Under the pieces are notes generated by a model. The model was not told where the DNA came from. It was given only the letters and a program-made list of their open reading frames with translations, and ran no database searches. 64,000 bases of DNA from Pseudomonas fluorescens (GTDB lineage: Bacteria; Pseudomonadota; Gammaproteobacteria; Pseudomonadales; Pseudomonadaceae), in contig NZ_LACH01000014.1 in NCBI RefSeq assembly GCF_000968015.1, positions 1-64,000 on the forward strand. Direction: 5' to 3'. The first letter of the stretch is position 1; each line of letters starts with the position of its first letter. The position numbers and the translations under genes are program-made. Positions 27,869 to 36,997 of the stretch are shown one piece after another.

Positions 27869-28381
27869 ATGCTTGAACACACGATAAATCCGTCTGAAAT
27901 CCATCCGTATTTCACCCCAACCATCTTCACCCGCCACAACCGCTTCCTCCACGCCTTCATGCAGGACAACCAAGCCTGGTTCTGCGTCCAGGATCTCGGT
28001 CGCTTGATGGGCCGCCCGATGGACCAACGCCTCACCCTGAAACTCGATCCCGATCAACGTCGATATGTGTGGCTGCTCAAAAACGGCAAAACGGTCGAAT
28101 CACTGATGGTCAGCGAATCAGGGATGTATGCCCTTCTGGTGCACCATTTCGTCCCGGAAAACCGAAACCTGCGCCAATGGCTGAGCAACGAAGTCATACC
28201 TATGCTGCATGAGTCGAAAGCGCCATCTGTGGATAACATTCCAAACCTGAGTTCATTGCAGTGGGCCGGGATCTCGGTGCCGCTGCTGCATTGGCAGCAT
28301 CAGGCCTGGATCAAGTGGCGGGACATGCCTGATCTGATGCAAGCACAGCGACCATTTCCGATCATGGGCACTTGCAGTTGA
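27869..28381 (+). CDS. BRO-N domain protein (phage antirepressor-like)
   Basis: A 170-residue protein whose first ~110 residues look like a BRO-N/antirepressor domain: ARHN-type opening IFTRHNRFLHAFMQDNQAWFCVQDLGRLMG, then LVSESGMYALLVHHFVPENRNLRQWLSNEVIPML. This matches the usual 'SESGLYALIxxSxxPxAxxFxxWVxxEVLPxI' pattern. Such domains bind DNA in phages and prophages. The remainder (SLQWAGISVPLLHWQHQAWIKWRD) is unassigned. No other phage genes are adjacent, so it is a domesticated or orphan copy. The start has GGAG eight bases upstream, within the hairpin noted above. Confidence 0.85.
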   Translation: MLEHTINPSEIHPYFTPTIFTRHNRFLHAFMQDNQAWFCVQDLGRLMGRPMDQRLTLKLDPDQRRYVWLLKNGKTVESLMVSESGMYALLVHHFVPENRNLRQWLSNEVIPMLHESKAPSVDNIPNLSSLQWAGISVPLLHWQHQAWIKWRDMPDLMQAQRPFPIMGTCS

Positions 28382-28402
28382 AGGCGGGATGAAAAAATGA
28401 AA

Positions 28403-28430
28403 AAGGGGCAGACTTCACAGTCCGCCCCTT
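28403..28430. terminator. Terminator between BRO-N gene and convergent small ORF
   Basis: AAGGGGCAGACT and AGTCCGCCCCTT form a 12-base stem with one mismatch and a four-base loop, with an A-run to the left. It works best for the leftward transcript of the small ORF but sits at the end of both genes. Confidence 0.75.
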
Positions 28431-28442
28431 CGATTTACCTAC

Positions 28443-28628
28443 TCAAAACCGCGAAACACTCCTCATCGCATCCACCAGATACCGCATCGCAATCTGGTCG
28501 CTTTCCGACAGCTCCCGATAGCGCTCCAACAACTTCATCTCGTCCGAACTGACCCGACGCCTTCGGCGCACTGTGGTCAGGCAAGGAAGGATTCCCAGCA
28601 ACTGGGTGATGCCTTGTACTTTCGTCAT
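28443..28628 (-). CDS. Small hypothetical protein
   Basis: A 61-residue basic protein starting MTKVQGITQLLGILPCLTTV, with RRRRRVSSDEMKLLERYREL in the middle and a helical C-terminus (SDQIAMRYLVDAM). The ATG at 28628 has AAGGAC about eight bases upstream, preferred over the longer frame from 28673. It converges on the BRO-N gene across a terminator. The charged helical tail gives a weak impression of a small DNA-binding or partner protein. No family recognised. Confidence 0.65.
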   Translation of the reverse strand: MTKVQGITQLLGILPCLTTVRRRRRVSSDEMKLLERYRELSESDQIAMRYLVDAMRSVSRF

Positions 28629-29019
28629 GGACGATGTCCTTCTATATGCCCTAGAAAACTTCAAAAACCGCATCGCCCTCTCCTTTTTGTAGTCGCCGGC
28701 CTGAAGGGCAGAGGTCGGTCATGAACACAGAATAGGAACTATCACGGCGGTGAAAAGCGATTTTTAGAGTAATTAGTCGAAAAAAGCAGAAATGCCCTAT
28801 AAATCAGAAAGTACTGTCAGAAAACTTAACCGACATTTCTTGTTTCATTGCCGCGAAGCCAAAGTGCCACCAATCATTTTTTCTACGCAACCGAACGGTT
28901 TAAGCTATTTGTTATCTGTTTAATGTCCGTTGCGTTTGGCCGAAGGCATGTCCGAACCTTTATTTTTGATCCAGCACGTGCCAGGAACGGCGCGGGATTG
29001 TTCACGACAGGTTGAACTT
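28629..29019. other. 391-base gap upstream of opgD
   Basis: AT-rich intergenic DNA between the small ORF and opgD. I see no gene, no RNA gene and no clear repeat. It must hold the promoter of opgD and that of the small ORF, but no confident sigma-70 pair stood out. Confidence 0.5.
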
Positions 29020-30645
29020 ATGCACCGCAGGAATTTGCTCAAAGCATCCATGGCCATCGCTGCCTACACCGGATTATCAGCCTCCGGTCTGCTGGCTGCC
29101 CGGGCCTGGGCCGGTACCGGCGCGGCGGATGGCGAGGCACAGGCGTTCGACTTCGAAGCGTTGAAGATCCAGGCCAAGCAGCTCGCCGGTAATCGCTATC
29201 AGGACACCAAGCAGGTGTTGCCGCCGACCCTGGCGACCATGACGCCGCAGAACTTCAACGCGATCCGCTACGACGGCAACCACTCGCTGTGGAATGACCT
29301 CAACGGTCAGCTGGATGTGCAGTTCTTCCACGTGGGCATGGGTTTCAAACAACCGGTGCGCATGTACAGCGTCGATCCCAAGACGCGTCAGGCGCGAGAG
29401 GTGCATTTCCGCCCTTCCCTGTTCAACTATGAAAAAACCACGGTCGACACCAAACAGCTCACGGGTGACCTGGGGTTTTCCGGGTTCAAGCTGTTCAAGG
29501 CCCCGGAGCTGGACCAGCACGACGTGCTGTCCTTCCTCGGCGCCAGCTATTTCCGTGCGGTAGATGCCTCAGGCCAGTACGGCCTGTCGGCTCGCGGCCT
29601 GGCGATCGATACCTATGCCAAGAAGCGTGAAGAATTCCCGGACTTCACCAAGTTCTGGTTCGAGACCCCGGACAAGGACAGTACCCGTTTCGTGGTCTAC
29701 GCCCTGCTGGATTCACCGAGCGCGACCGGCGCTTACCGTTTCGACATCGACTGTCAGGCCAGCCAGGTCGTCATGGGCATCGATGCCCACATCAATGCGC
29801 GCACCGCCATCGAACAACTGGGCATTGCGCCAATGACCAGCATGTTCAGCTGCGGCACCCATGAACGGCGCATGTGCGACACGATTCACCCGCAAATCCA
29901 CGACTCTGATCGCCTGGCCATGTGGCGCGGCAACGGCGAGTGGATCTGCCGCCCACTGAACAACCCGGCCACCCTGCAATTCAATGCCTTCGCCGACACT
30001 GACCCGAAAGGTTTCGGCCTGGTGCAGACCGATCATGAGTTCGACAGCTATCAAGACACCGTCGACTGGTACAGCAAGCGTCCGAGCCTGTGGGTAGAAC
30101 CTACGACCGCGTGGGGCGAAGGCTCTATCGATCTGTTGGAAATTCCTACGACCGGCGAAACCCTGGATAACATCGTCGCGTTCTGGACCCCGAAAAAACC
30201 GGTCGCGGCCGGCGACTCCCTGAACTACGGCTACAAGCTGTACTGGAGCGCGCTGCCTCCGGTCGGCACGCCGTTGGCGCGGGTCAACGCCACGCGTTCG
30301 GGCATGGGCGGCTTCATCGAAGGCTGGGCCCCCGGCGAGCATTACCCGGAGGTTTGGGCTCGACGGTTTGCCGTGGACTTCACGGGCGGCGGTCTGGACC
30401 GCTTGCCGGAAGGCGCGGGGATCGAGCCGGTGGTGACGTGCTCGAATGGGCAAGTGAAGGATTTCAACGTGCTGGTGCTGGATGACATCAAGGGTTACCG
30501 CATTACCTTTGACTGGTACCCGACCAATGACAGCGTGGCGCCGGTGGAGCTGCGGTTGTTCATTCGGACCAATGACCGGACATTGAGTGAGACCTGGTTG
30601 TACCAGTATTTCCCGCCTGCACCTGAGAAGCGCAAGTACACCTGA
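29020..30645 (+). CDS. opgD: Glucans biosynthesis protein D (periplasmic)
   Basis: Involved in the final structure of osmoregulated periplasmic glucans. The 541 residues begin with a twin-arginine signal ([22 protein letters not shown] motif at residues 3-4) and cleavage near ARAWA. The mature OpgD/OpgG fold is recognisable from [45 protein letters not shown] and NYGYKLYW. The ATG at 29020 directly opens the Tat signal; an upstream in-frame start at 28930 would bury it. It stands alone, followed by a REP pair. Confidence 0.94.
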   Translation: MHRRNLLKASMAIAAYTGLSASGLLAARAWAGTGAADGEAQAFDFEALKIQAKQLAGNRYQDTKQVLPPTLATMTPQNFNAIRYDGNHSLWNDLNGQLDVQFFHVGMGFKQPVRMYSVDPKTRQAREVHFRPSLFNYEKTTVDTKQLTGDLGFSGFKLFKAPELDQHDVLSFLGASYFRAVDASGQYGLSARGLAIDTYAKKREEFPDFTKFWFETPDKDSTRFVVYALLDSPSATGAYRFDIDCQASQVVMGIDAHINARTAIEQLGIAPMTSMFSCGTHERRMCDTIHPQIHDSDRLAMWRGNGEWICRPLNNPATLQFNAFADTDPKGFGLVQTDHEFDSYQDTVDWYSKRPSLWVEPTTAWGEGSIDLLEIPTTGETLDNIVAFWTPKKPVAAGDSLNYGYKLYWSALPPVGTPLARVNATRSGMGGFIEGWAPGEHYPEVWARRFAVDFTGGGLDRLPEGAGIEPVVTCSNGQVKDFNVLVLDDIKGYRITFDWYPTNDSVAPVELRLFIRTNDRTLSETWLYQYFPPAPEKRKYT

Positions 30646-30670
30646 GAGTAATTGGGTGTCTGGGCTGGCC

Positions 30671-30767
30671 CCATCGCGAGCAAGCTCGCTCCCACAGGTG
30701 ATCTTTGTTGGATACAAAATCTATGTCTAATGGAGGTCCAATGTGGGAGCGAGCTTGCTCGCGATGA
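30671..30767. repeat. Paired REP palindrome (family A)
   Basis: Inverted units CATCGCGAGCAAGCTCGCTC and GTGGGAGCGAGCTTGCTCGC about 45 bases apart, just after the opgD stop. Confidence 0.9.
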
Positions 30768-30805
30768 GGGCCTGACCGACAACAAACTTCAGTGCACAGA
30801 AACGC

Positions 30806-30838
30806 AAAAGCCCCGGTCAACTCGACCGGGGCTTTTTG
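30806..30838. terminator. Bidirectional terminator between opgD and the OYE gene
   Basis: AAAGCCCCGGTC-AACTC-GACCGGGGCTTT: a perfect 12-base stem with A-run on the left and T-run on the right. It can end both opgD (+) and the oxidoreductase gene (-). Confidence 0.93.
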
Positions 30839-30853
30839 GTTTTACAGCGTCGA

Positions 30854-31960
30854 TCAGTCACGCAAATCCGACTCATGTATCGGCTGATCCCGGTGCGTCG
30901 CCCGCTGATACTGCGCCGGCCAGATGGCCTTGCGTCCACCCAGGTCATCATCGGCATGCAGCGGCCAGTACGGATCACGCAACAGCTCACGGGCCAGGAA
31001 GATGATGTCCGCCTGGCAGGTGCGCAGAATGTGCTCGGCCTGTGCCGGCTCGGTGATCATTCCTACCGTGCCGGTGGCAATACCTGACTCTTTGCGCACA
31101 CGTTCGGCGAAGCGGGTCTGATACCCGGGACCTGTAGGAATCTCGGCATTGGCCGCCGTACCGCCCGACGAGACGTCAATCAGGTCTACGCCCAACGCCT
31201 TGAGGCGTCGCGCCAGCTCCACCGTTTCATCCGGGTTCCAGCCGTCTTCCACCCAATCGGTGGCCGACACCCGCACGAACAGCGGTAGCTCTTCAGGCCA
31301 CACCGCACGCACCGCTTCGGTGACTTGCAGCACCAGCCGGATGCGATTCTCGAACGAACCACCGTATTGATCGCGTCGCTGATTGCTCAGGGGCGAAAGA
31401 AACTGATGCAACAGGTAACCGTGGGCGGCGTGTATTTCCACCACTTTGAAACCGGCGGTCAGCGCCCGTTTGGCCGAAGCGACAAAGGCCTGGATGACCT
31501 CAGCGATCTCGCCATCATCGAGCTGCTTGGGGTGGGTGTGCTGCGGGTCGAAAGCAATCGGCGAAGGGCCTACGGGGATCCAGCCACCGTCTTCGGGTTT
31601 GACGCTGCCATGTTTACCGATCCACGGCCGATGGGTGCTGGCCTTGCGCCCGGCGTGAGCCAACTGAATGCCGGCCACAGCGCCTTGAGCTGCAATGAAG
31701 CGCGTGATGCGTTGCAACGGTTCGATCTGTTCATCGTTCCACAGGCCGAGGTCCTCGGCGGTGATGCGTCCGTCGGCGGTCACCGCCGTGGCTTCGGTAA
31801 ACACCAGGCCGGCCCCGCCGACAGCGCGGCTGCCGAGGTGGACCAGGTGCCAGTCATTGGCCAGTCCATCGACGCTGGAGTACTGGCACATCGGCGACAC
31901 CGCAATGCGGTTGAGCAGGGTCAATTGACGAAGGGTATAGGGTTCAAGCAGCAGACTCAT
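30854..31960 (-). CDS. Old yellow enzyme-type NADH:flavin oxidoreductase (XenA/YqjM-like)
   Basis: FMN-dependent ene-reductase of 368 residues that reduces activated alkenes, quinones or nitro compounds. It belongs to the class with a Cys near the flavin (NRIAVSPMCQYSS, Cys25). FMN and substrate residues are in QLAHAGRKAS, the His-rich EIHAAHGYLLHQFLSP, and NQRRDQYGGSFENR. The C-terminal arginine region is ARELLRDPYWPLHA. It is related to XenA but not close enough for me to use the symbol. Single gene, terminator immediately downstream. Confidence 0.92.
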   Translation of the reverse strand: MSLLLEPYTLRQLTLLNRIAVSPMCQYSSVDGLANDWHLVHLGSRAVGGAGLVFTEATAVTADGRITAEDLGLWNDEQIEPLQRITRFIAAQGAVAGIQLAHAGRKASTHRPWIGKHGSVKPEDGGWIPVGPSPIAFDPQHTHPKQLDDGEIAEVIQAFVASAKRALTAGFKVVEIHAAHGYLLHQFLSPLSNQRRDQYGGSFENRIRLVLQVTEAVRAVWPEELPLFVRVSATDWVEDGWNPDETVELARRLKALGVDLIDVSSGGTAANAEIPTGPGYQTRFAERVRKESGIATGTVGMITEPAQAEHILRTCQADIIFLARELLRDPYWPLHADDDLGGRKAIWPAQYQRATHRDQPIHESDLRD

Positions 31961-32159
31961 GGGGCACCTCTCGAATCAGTGGGCAGGCTCCAGGGTTCTG
32001 TTTGAAAGTCGACGAGTGACAGGAAAAAGGTGCAGCACCCGCCCCCGCGGGCAAAAAATTCGACAAGACGTCACAAGGATAATCAAGCAGTGCTTAGAGA
32101 CTAGTCGACATCGGGGGATGAGGCAGGGTTCCGGGGATATTTGGCGTGAGGGAGATCGC

Positions 32160-32237
32160 CTTCGCGAGCAGGCTCGCTCCCACATTGGTTTTGTGAACAG
32201 CGCAGAACCCATGTGGGAGCGAGCCTGCTCGCGAAGG
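32160..32237. repeat. Paired REP palindrome abutting recJ (family A)
   Basis: Units TTCGCGAGCAGGCTCGCTCC and TGTGGGAGCGAGCCTGCTCG. The second ends three bases from the recJ stop codon, so the hairpin forms immediately at the end of the recJ coding region. Confidence 0.9.
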
Positions 32238-32239
32238 GT

Positions 32240-33949
32240 TCAGCGCGGTTCGATGTGGGCAATCATCAACTGCACCGTCTCGTTGCCACGGAACTCGTTG
32301 AGGTCGAGTTTGTAAGCCAATTCCACCCATTTGATGGTCGGATTCGGCCAGATGTCGCGGTCGATTCCGAAGGCAATGCCATCCAGTTTTACCGAACCAC
32401 ATTCACTCTTCAGCACCACTTTGAGGTGCCGCTCGCCGACCACCCGCTGCTCGACCAGCTGGAACACACCGTGGAACAACGGCTCCGGGAAATGTTGCCC
32501 CCAAGGTCCGGCATGGCGCAGGGCGCGGGCCAGTTCCAGGTGGAATTCCTCGACCGCCAACGTGCCGTCCGACAGCAATCGCCCGGTCAGGTCTTCTTCG
32601 CGCAATTGCCTACGCACTTCCGCATCAAAGGCTTCGGCGAACAACGGAAAATTCGCTTCCGGCAGCGTCAGGCCGGCGGCCATCGCATGGCCGCCGTATT
32701 TACTGATCAGGTTCGGATGCTGCGCCGCCACCACGCTCAACGCGTCGCGAATATGAAACCCCTGAACCGAACGCCCCGAGCCCTTGAGCAGGCCATCGCC
32801 GGCGTCGGCAAAGGCAATGGTCGGACGGAAATAGCGATCTTTCATACGCGACGCGAGGATACCGATGACACCCTGGTGCCACTCGGGATCGAACAGGCAT
32901 AAGCCGAACGGCATCGACTCGACCGGCAAATCCTTCAGTTGAGCCAGCGCTTCACGCTGCATGCCCTGCTCGATGGATTTGCGGTCCTGGTTCATGCCGT
33001 CGAGTTGAGCGGCCATTTCATGCGCCAGACCGGCGTCTTCGGTGAGCAGGCATTCGATGCCCAGGCTCATGTCATCCAGACGCCCCGCCGCGTTCAGACG
33101 CGGGCCGACAATGAAACCCAGGTCGGTAGACGTGATGCGCGTGTGGTCACGCTTGGCCACTTCAAGGATCGCCTTGATCCCCGGTCGAGCACGCCCGGCG
33201 CGAATCCGTTCCAGACCCTGGTGCACCAGAATCCGGTTGTTGGCATCCAGCGGTACCACGTCGGCGACGCTGCCCAGCGCCACCAAGTCCAGCAACTCGC
33301 CAATGTTCGGCTGCGGCTTGCTCTCGTACCAGCCTAGGCTGCGCAAACGCGCACGCAAAGCCATCAGCACATAGAAAATCACCCCGACGCCGGCCAGCGC
33401 TTTACTCGGGAACTCGCAACCTGGCTGGTTCGGATTGACGATGGCATCGGCCAGCGGCAACTCGTCACCGGGCAAGTGGTGATCAGTGACCAGCACCTGG
33501 AGCCCGGCCTTTTTCGCCGCCGCCACGCCTTCAACGCTGGAGATACCGTTGTCCACAGTGATCAGCAATTGAGGTGTACGGGTCAGCGCCACTTCGACGA
33601 TTTCCGGCGTCAGGCCGTAGCCGTATTCAAATCGGTTCGGCACCAGGTAATCGACGTGAGCCGCGCCCAGCAGGCGCAAGCCCAGCGTGCCCACCGTGCT
33701 GGCCGTCGCGCCATCGGCGTCGAAGTCACCGACGATCAGAATCCGCTGACGCTGCTCCAGCGCCGTCACCAGCAAATCCACCGCTGCATCGATGCCTTTG
33801 AGTTGCTGGAACGGAATCAGCCGCGCCAGGCTCTTGTCCAGTTCAGCCTCGGACAGCACGCCGCGCGCCGCGTACAGACGGGTCAGCAGCGGCGGCAGAT
33901 CACCGAGGAATGGCAGGGTGTCGGGCAACAGGCGAGGTTCGATGCGCAT
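32240..33949 (-). CDS. recJ: Single-stranded-DNA 5'-3' exonuclease RecJ
   Basis: Degrades 5' single strands in recombination and mismatch repair. The 569 residues have the DHH phosphoesterase motifs ILIVGDFDADGATASTVG, ITVDNGISS and VLVTDHHLPG, then FIVGPRLNAAGRLDDM and DHHA1 motif KYGGHAMAAGLTLPE, with the OB-fold at the C-terminus. Length is that of E. coli RecJ. Start ATG at 33949. YaeQ follows upstream on the same strand with a 70-base gap. Confidence 0.97.
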   Translation of the reverse strand: MRIEPRLLPDTLPFLGDLPPLLTRLYAARGVLSEAELDKSLARLIPFQQLKGIDAAVDLLVTALEQRQRILIVGDFDADGATASTVGTLGLRLLGAAHVDYLVPNRFEYGYGLTPEIVEVALTRTPQLLITVDNGISSVEGVAAAKKAGLQVLVTDHHLPGDELPLADAIVNPNQPGCEFPSKALAGVGVIFYVLMALRARLRSLGWYESKPQPNIGELLDLVALGSVADVVPLDANNRILVHQGLERIRAGRARPGIKAILEVAKRDHTRITSTDLGFIVGPRLNAAGRLDDMSLGIECLLTEDAGLAHEMAAQLDGMNQDRKSIEQGMQREALAQLKDLPVESMPFGLCLFDPEWHQGVIGILASRMKDRYFRPTIAFADAGDGLLKGSGRSVQGFHIRDALSVVAAQHPNLISKYGGHAMAAGLTLPEANFPLFAEAFDAEVRRQLREEDLTGRLLSDGTLAVEEFHLELARALRHAGPWGQHFPEPLFHGVFQLVEQRVVGERHLKVVLKSECGSVKLDGIAFGIDRDIWPNPTIKWVELAYKLDLNEFRGNETVQLMIAHIEPR

Positions 33950-34015
33950 GGGGTGACAGGTGCTTCTCTTGAATACGTAGGATAAAAACGGGTAACGCGG
34001 ACCAGCAGCGAATAA

Positions 34016-34558
34016 TCAGCCGCGTTCGCCGCTCAGCCACTGCAACTGGACTTCATGCTGACCACGGTCGTCGGTGACGAAAATCGTCCCTTCGCTGATC
34101 ATCACGTCCCACTTGATAACGCGGGGCATGTCTTTGGCCAGGGTTTCCAGCACGTCCTGTGGAACAGCAGCGATGTGCACGTTTTTCAGGTTTTTGATCG
34201 CCGGGATTACTTTGGTCTCCCAGACGCGCAGGCTGCCGTAGGCCAGCAGGCTGGTGCGCTCGGTGCGACGCGAGCACCAGGTCAGGCGATCGGCGTCTGG
34301 CTGGCCGACTTCGATCCAGTGCAGGACACGGTCGTCCAGGCTCTTTTCCCACAAGGCAGGTTCGTCCACGTCTGACAGACCGCGACCGAACGACAACTGC
34401 TCGTTGTACCAGAAGGCGTAGGCCAGCAGCCGCACGGTCATGCGCTCTTCAGTTTCCGAAGGGTGGCGGGCGATGGTCTGCTTCACGCTCTCGTACACGC
34501 TGCGATCGAGGTCGGTAAGGTTCAGTTCAAACTTGTAGGTCGTGGACGGCTGGGCCAT
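34016..34558 (-). CDS. yaeQ: YaeQ family protein
   Basis: A 180-residue YaeQ-family protein with a nuclease-like (PD-(D/E)XK-related) fold. The function is unsettled: RfaH-suppressor and unrelated claims exist for the E. coli protein. Recognised from MAQPSTTYKFELNLTDLDRS, ERMTVRLLAYAFWYNE, LSDVDEPALWEK and ADRLTWCSRRT. The ATG at 34558 gives the standard family length; the frame continues to 34618 without a better site. It probably shares a transcript with recJ downstream. Confidence 0.92.
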   Translation of the reverse strand: MAQPSTTYKFELNLTDLDRSVYESVKQTIARHPSETEERMTVRLLAYAFWYNEQLSFGRGLSDVDEPALWEKSLDDRVLHWIEVGQPDADRLTWCSRRTERTSLLAYGSLRVWETKVIPAIKNLKNVHIAAVPQDVLETLAKDMPRVIKWDVMISEGTIFVTDDRGQHEVQLQWLSGERG

Positions 34559-34705
34559 GAACGGGCTTCTTGATACGGGGAAAGGCGGCAAGTCTAACCG
34601 ATGCGGTAGGCAATCCACGAATTGAAGGCGATCAACCTTGGTCGTCTGACGTTCGGCTATGTTAAAACCCTGTATTCGCTCAACCTTTGTCCTACAGGAT
34701 CCAGC

Positions 34706-35905
34706 ATGCCGCTCACCGGAAAACCGCTCTCAGGTCTGAAAGTCATTGAATTGGGCACGCTGATCGCCGGGCCGTTTGCCTCGCGCATTTGCGGCGAGTT
34801 CGGTGCCGAGGTGATCAAAATCGAGTCCCCCAATGGCGGCGATCCGTTGCGCAAATGGCGAAAACTGTATGAAGGGACCTCGCTGTGGTGGTTCGTCCAG
34901 GCGCGCAACAAGAAATCCCTGACCCTGAACCTCAAGCACCCCGACGGCCTGGCGATCCTGAAAAAACTGCTCAGCGAAGCAGACATTCTGATCGAGAATT
35001 TTCGACCAGGCGTGTTGGAAAAACTCGGTCTGGGCTGGGAAGTCCTGCACGCTCTGAACCCGAAACTGGTGATGGTGCGTCTCTCGGGTTTCGGTCAGAC
35101 CGGGCCGATGAAAGATCAACCAGGTTTTGGCGCCGTCGGTGAATCCATGGGTGGCTTGCGCTACATCACGGGTTTCGAAGACCGACCACCGGTGCGCACC
35201 GGGATTTCCATCGGTGACTCGATTGCCGCGCTCTGGGGTGTGATCGGTGCGCTGATGGCCCTGCGTCATCGCGAGGTTAACGGTGGCCTCGGCCAAGTGG
35301 TGGATGTGGCGTTGTATGAAGCGATCTTCGCCATGATGGAAAGCATGGTCCCCGAGTTCGACGTGTTCGGCTTCATCCGCGAGCGCACCGGCAACATCAT
35401 GCCGGGCATCACGCCCTCCTCGATCCACACCAGTGCCGACGGCAAACATGTGCAGATCGGCGCCAATGGCGACGCGATCTTCAAACGTTTCATGCTGATC
35501 ATTGGTCGCGAGGACCTGGCCAACGACCCGGTGCTGGCCAGCAATGACGGACGCGACAGTCGTCGCGACGAGATTTATGGGGTGATTGATCGCTGGGTCA
35601 ACTCGCTGCCGCTGGACACCATCATCGAGCAGTTGAATCAGGCCGACGTACCGGCCAGCCGGATCTTCAGTGCTGAAGATATGTTCAGTGATCCGCAGTA
35701 CCTGGCCCGGGAAATGTTCCTGAAGGCCAAGTTGCCGGACGGCAAAGATTTCAAGATGCCGGGAATCGTGCCGAAACTCTCTGATACACCCGGCACTTCG
35801 GAATGGGTCGGACCGCAGTTGGGCGAACACAATGCGCAGGTACTCAACGATCTTGGTTACGACAAGGAACAGATCGCAAAGCTGCGTGAAGACGGGGCCA
35901 TCTAA
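34706..35905 (+). CDS. CaiB/BaiF-type CoA transferase
   Basis: Family III CoA transferase of 399 residues that moves CoA between carboxylic acids. Signature stretches: LSGLKVIELGTLIAGPFASR at the N-terminus, AEVIKIESPNGGDPLRKWR, RPGVLEKLGLGWEVL and VRLSGFGQTGPMKDQPGFG. The ATG at 34706 has AGGA seven bases upstream; an in-frame start at 34622 is less likely. The acid partners cannot be told from the sequence; no dehydrogenase or racemase partner is adjacent. Its 3' end may overlap the start of the next gene. Confidence 0.93.
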   Translation: MPLTGKPLSGLKVIELGTLIAGPFASRICGEFGAEVIKIESPNGGDPLRKWRKLYEGTSLWWFVQARNKKSLTLNLKHPDGLAILKKLLSEADILIENFRPGVLEKLGLGWEVLHALNPKLVMVRLSGFGQTGPMKDQPGFGAVGESMGGLRYITGFEDRPPVRTGISIGDSIAALWGVIGALMALRHREVNGGLGQVVDVALYEAIFAMMESMVPEFDVFGFIRERTGNIMPGITPSSIHTSADGKHVQIGANGDAIFKRFMLIIGREDLANDPVLASNDGRDSRRDEIYGVIDRWVNSLPLDTIIEQLNQADVPASRIFSAEDMFSDPQYLAREMFLKAKLPDGKDFKMPGIVPKLSDTPGTSEWVGPQLGEHNAQVLNDLGYDKEQIAKLREDGAI

Positions 35906-36827
35906 GCTGAGGCGCCTGCTCGAGCGGCCCATCAACCACTGCCTGACGCGTGGCGGACGAGCATTGTGCGCATTCGCGTTTTTCCTGATGCTCGCCGGCC
36001 AGGCTCAGCCAGCGTTGGCGCAACCGAAGGAAACCCTGGTCTGGTTATTGCGCGATCTTCCACCGCTGATGATTTTCGAAGGATCGAAAAAGGGCCAGGG
36101 CGTCATCGATCAACTGTTACCGCTGCTGATCGCCCGCATGCCGCAATACGAACACACCCTGATGCGAGTCAATCGCGCTCGCGGCTTGCAAATGCTCCAC
36201 GAGCCATCCCTCACGTGCGATGCAGCGCTGAACTGGAGTAAGGAGCGCGATGAGTGGATCGCGTTTTCCACTCCGGTCTTTCGGGCCATGAGTAATGGCT
36301 TGGCAGTGCAGCGCGTTGATCAGGAGTTGCTGGCGCCCTTTATCAAGGATGGCGAAGTGGACCTGGCGGCCATGCTGGCCAGTGGCCGCGAGAAACTGGG
36401 CATTATTGCCGAGCGTAACTACGGCGAATATCTCGACGCGCTGCTCAAACAAGCGCCAGCCAACTCACTGATCCTCCACTACGGTAACGATGCCTTGGGC
36501 AGCCTGTTGCAAATGCAACGCGTGGGGCGCTTGCGGATGCTGTTGGGGTACCGCTCGGAGATCCGCTACCAGGCCCAGCAGCAAGGGATCGCGGAAGATG
36601 AATTGCAGTTCTACCCGATTCGCGGCACGGGCAAATACCTGTCCGGTTACATCGGCTGTACCGACACTCCCCAGGGCCGGCAGGCGATCATCGAGATCAA
36701 CCAACTGCTGCGCACCCTGCCCCACGATGACTTGAGCGAGGCATACGCCGCCTGGCTGGACCCCGAGAGTCGCAGCGACTACCTGGAAGCCAGCCGGGAA
36801 TTTTTCCTGCAGCAGGCCGAGCAATGA
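35886..36827 (+). CDS. Periplasmic solute-binding-like protein (TIGR02285 type)
   Basis: A ~313-residue secreted protein of the type-2 solute-binding fold. After a basic head there is a signal peptide (LCAFAFFLMLAGQAQPALA) and then mature TLVWLLRDLPPLMIFEGSKKGQGVIDQLL. It resembles the TIGR02285 group, found singly without ABC components. The start is uncertain: a GTG at 35886 overlapping the CoA transferase end, an ATG at 35832, or a TTG closer to the signal peptide are possible. No membrane transporter gene is next to it. Ligand unknown. Confidence 0.78.
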   Translation: MKTGPSKLRRLLERPINHCLTRGGRALCAFAFFLMLAGQAQPALAQPKETLVWLLRDLPPLMIFEGSKKGQGVIDQLLPLLIARMPQYEHTLMRVNRARGLQMLHEPSLTCDAALNWSKERDEWIAFSTPVFRAMSNGLAVQRVDQELLAPFIKDGEVDLAAMLASGREKLGIIAERNYGEYLDALLKQAPANSLILHYGNDALGSLLQMQRVGRLRMLLGYRSEIRYQAQQQGIAEDELQFYPIRGTGKYLSGYIGCTDTPQGRQAIIEINQLLRTLPHDDLSEAYAAWLDPESRSDYLEASREFFLQQAEQ

Positions 36828-36846
36828 CAAATCGCAGGCAAAAAGA

Positions 36847-36878
36847 AACCCCGAGAAGTGGGGAGACGACTCGGGGTT
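36847..36878 (+). terminator. Stem-loop after the solute-binding gene
   Basis: AACCCCGAG and CTCGGGGTT, nine-base arms with a 14-base loop, 20 bases after the stop. T-run is short (TTAAAC). Confidence 0.6.
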
Positions 36879-36997
36879 AAACGTGGCCTACATAAAGACC
36901 AGTGGCAGCAAGCTACAAGCACCGGAGCACAATGCTTGATCCTGCTGTTACATGGTCTGACTGACCTACGCGCAGGAAGGTTCCCACAAAAAACAAT

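Noticed and set aside
28930..29019. Longer opgD start at 28930
   Set aside because: It would place 30 residues before the twin-arginine motif, which should be near the N-terminus.
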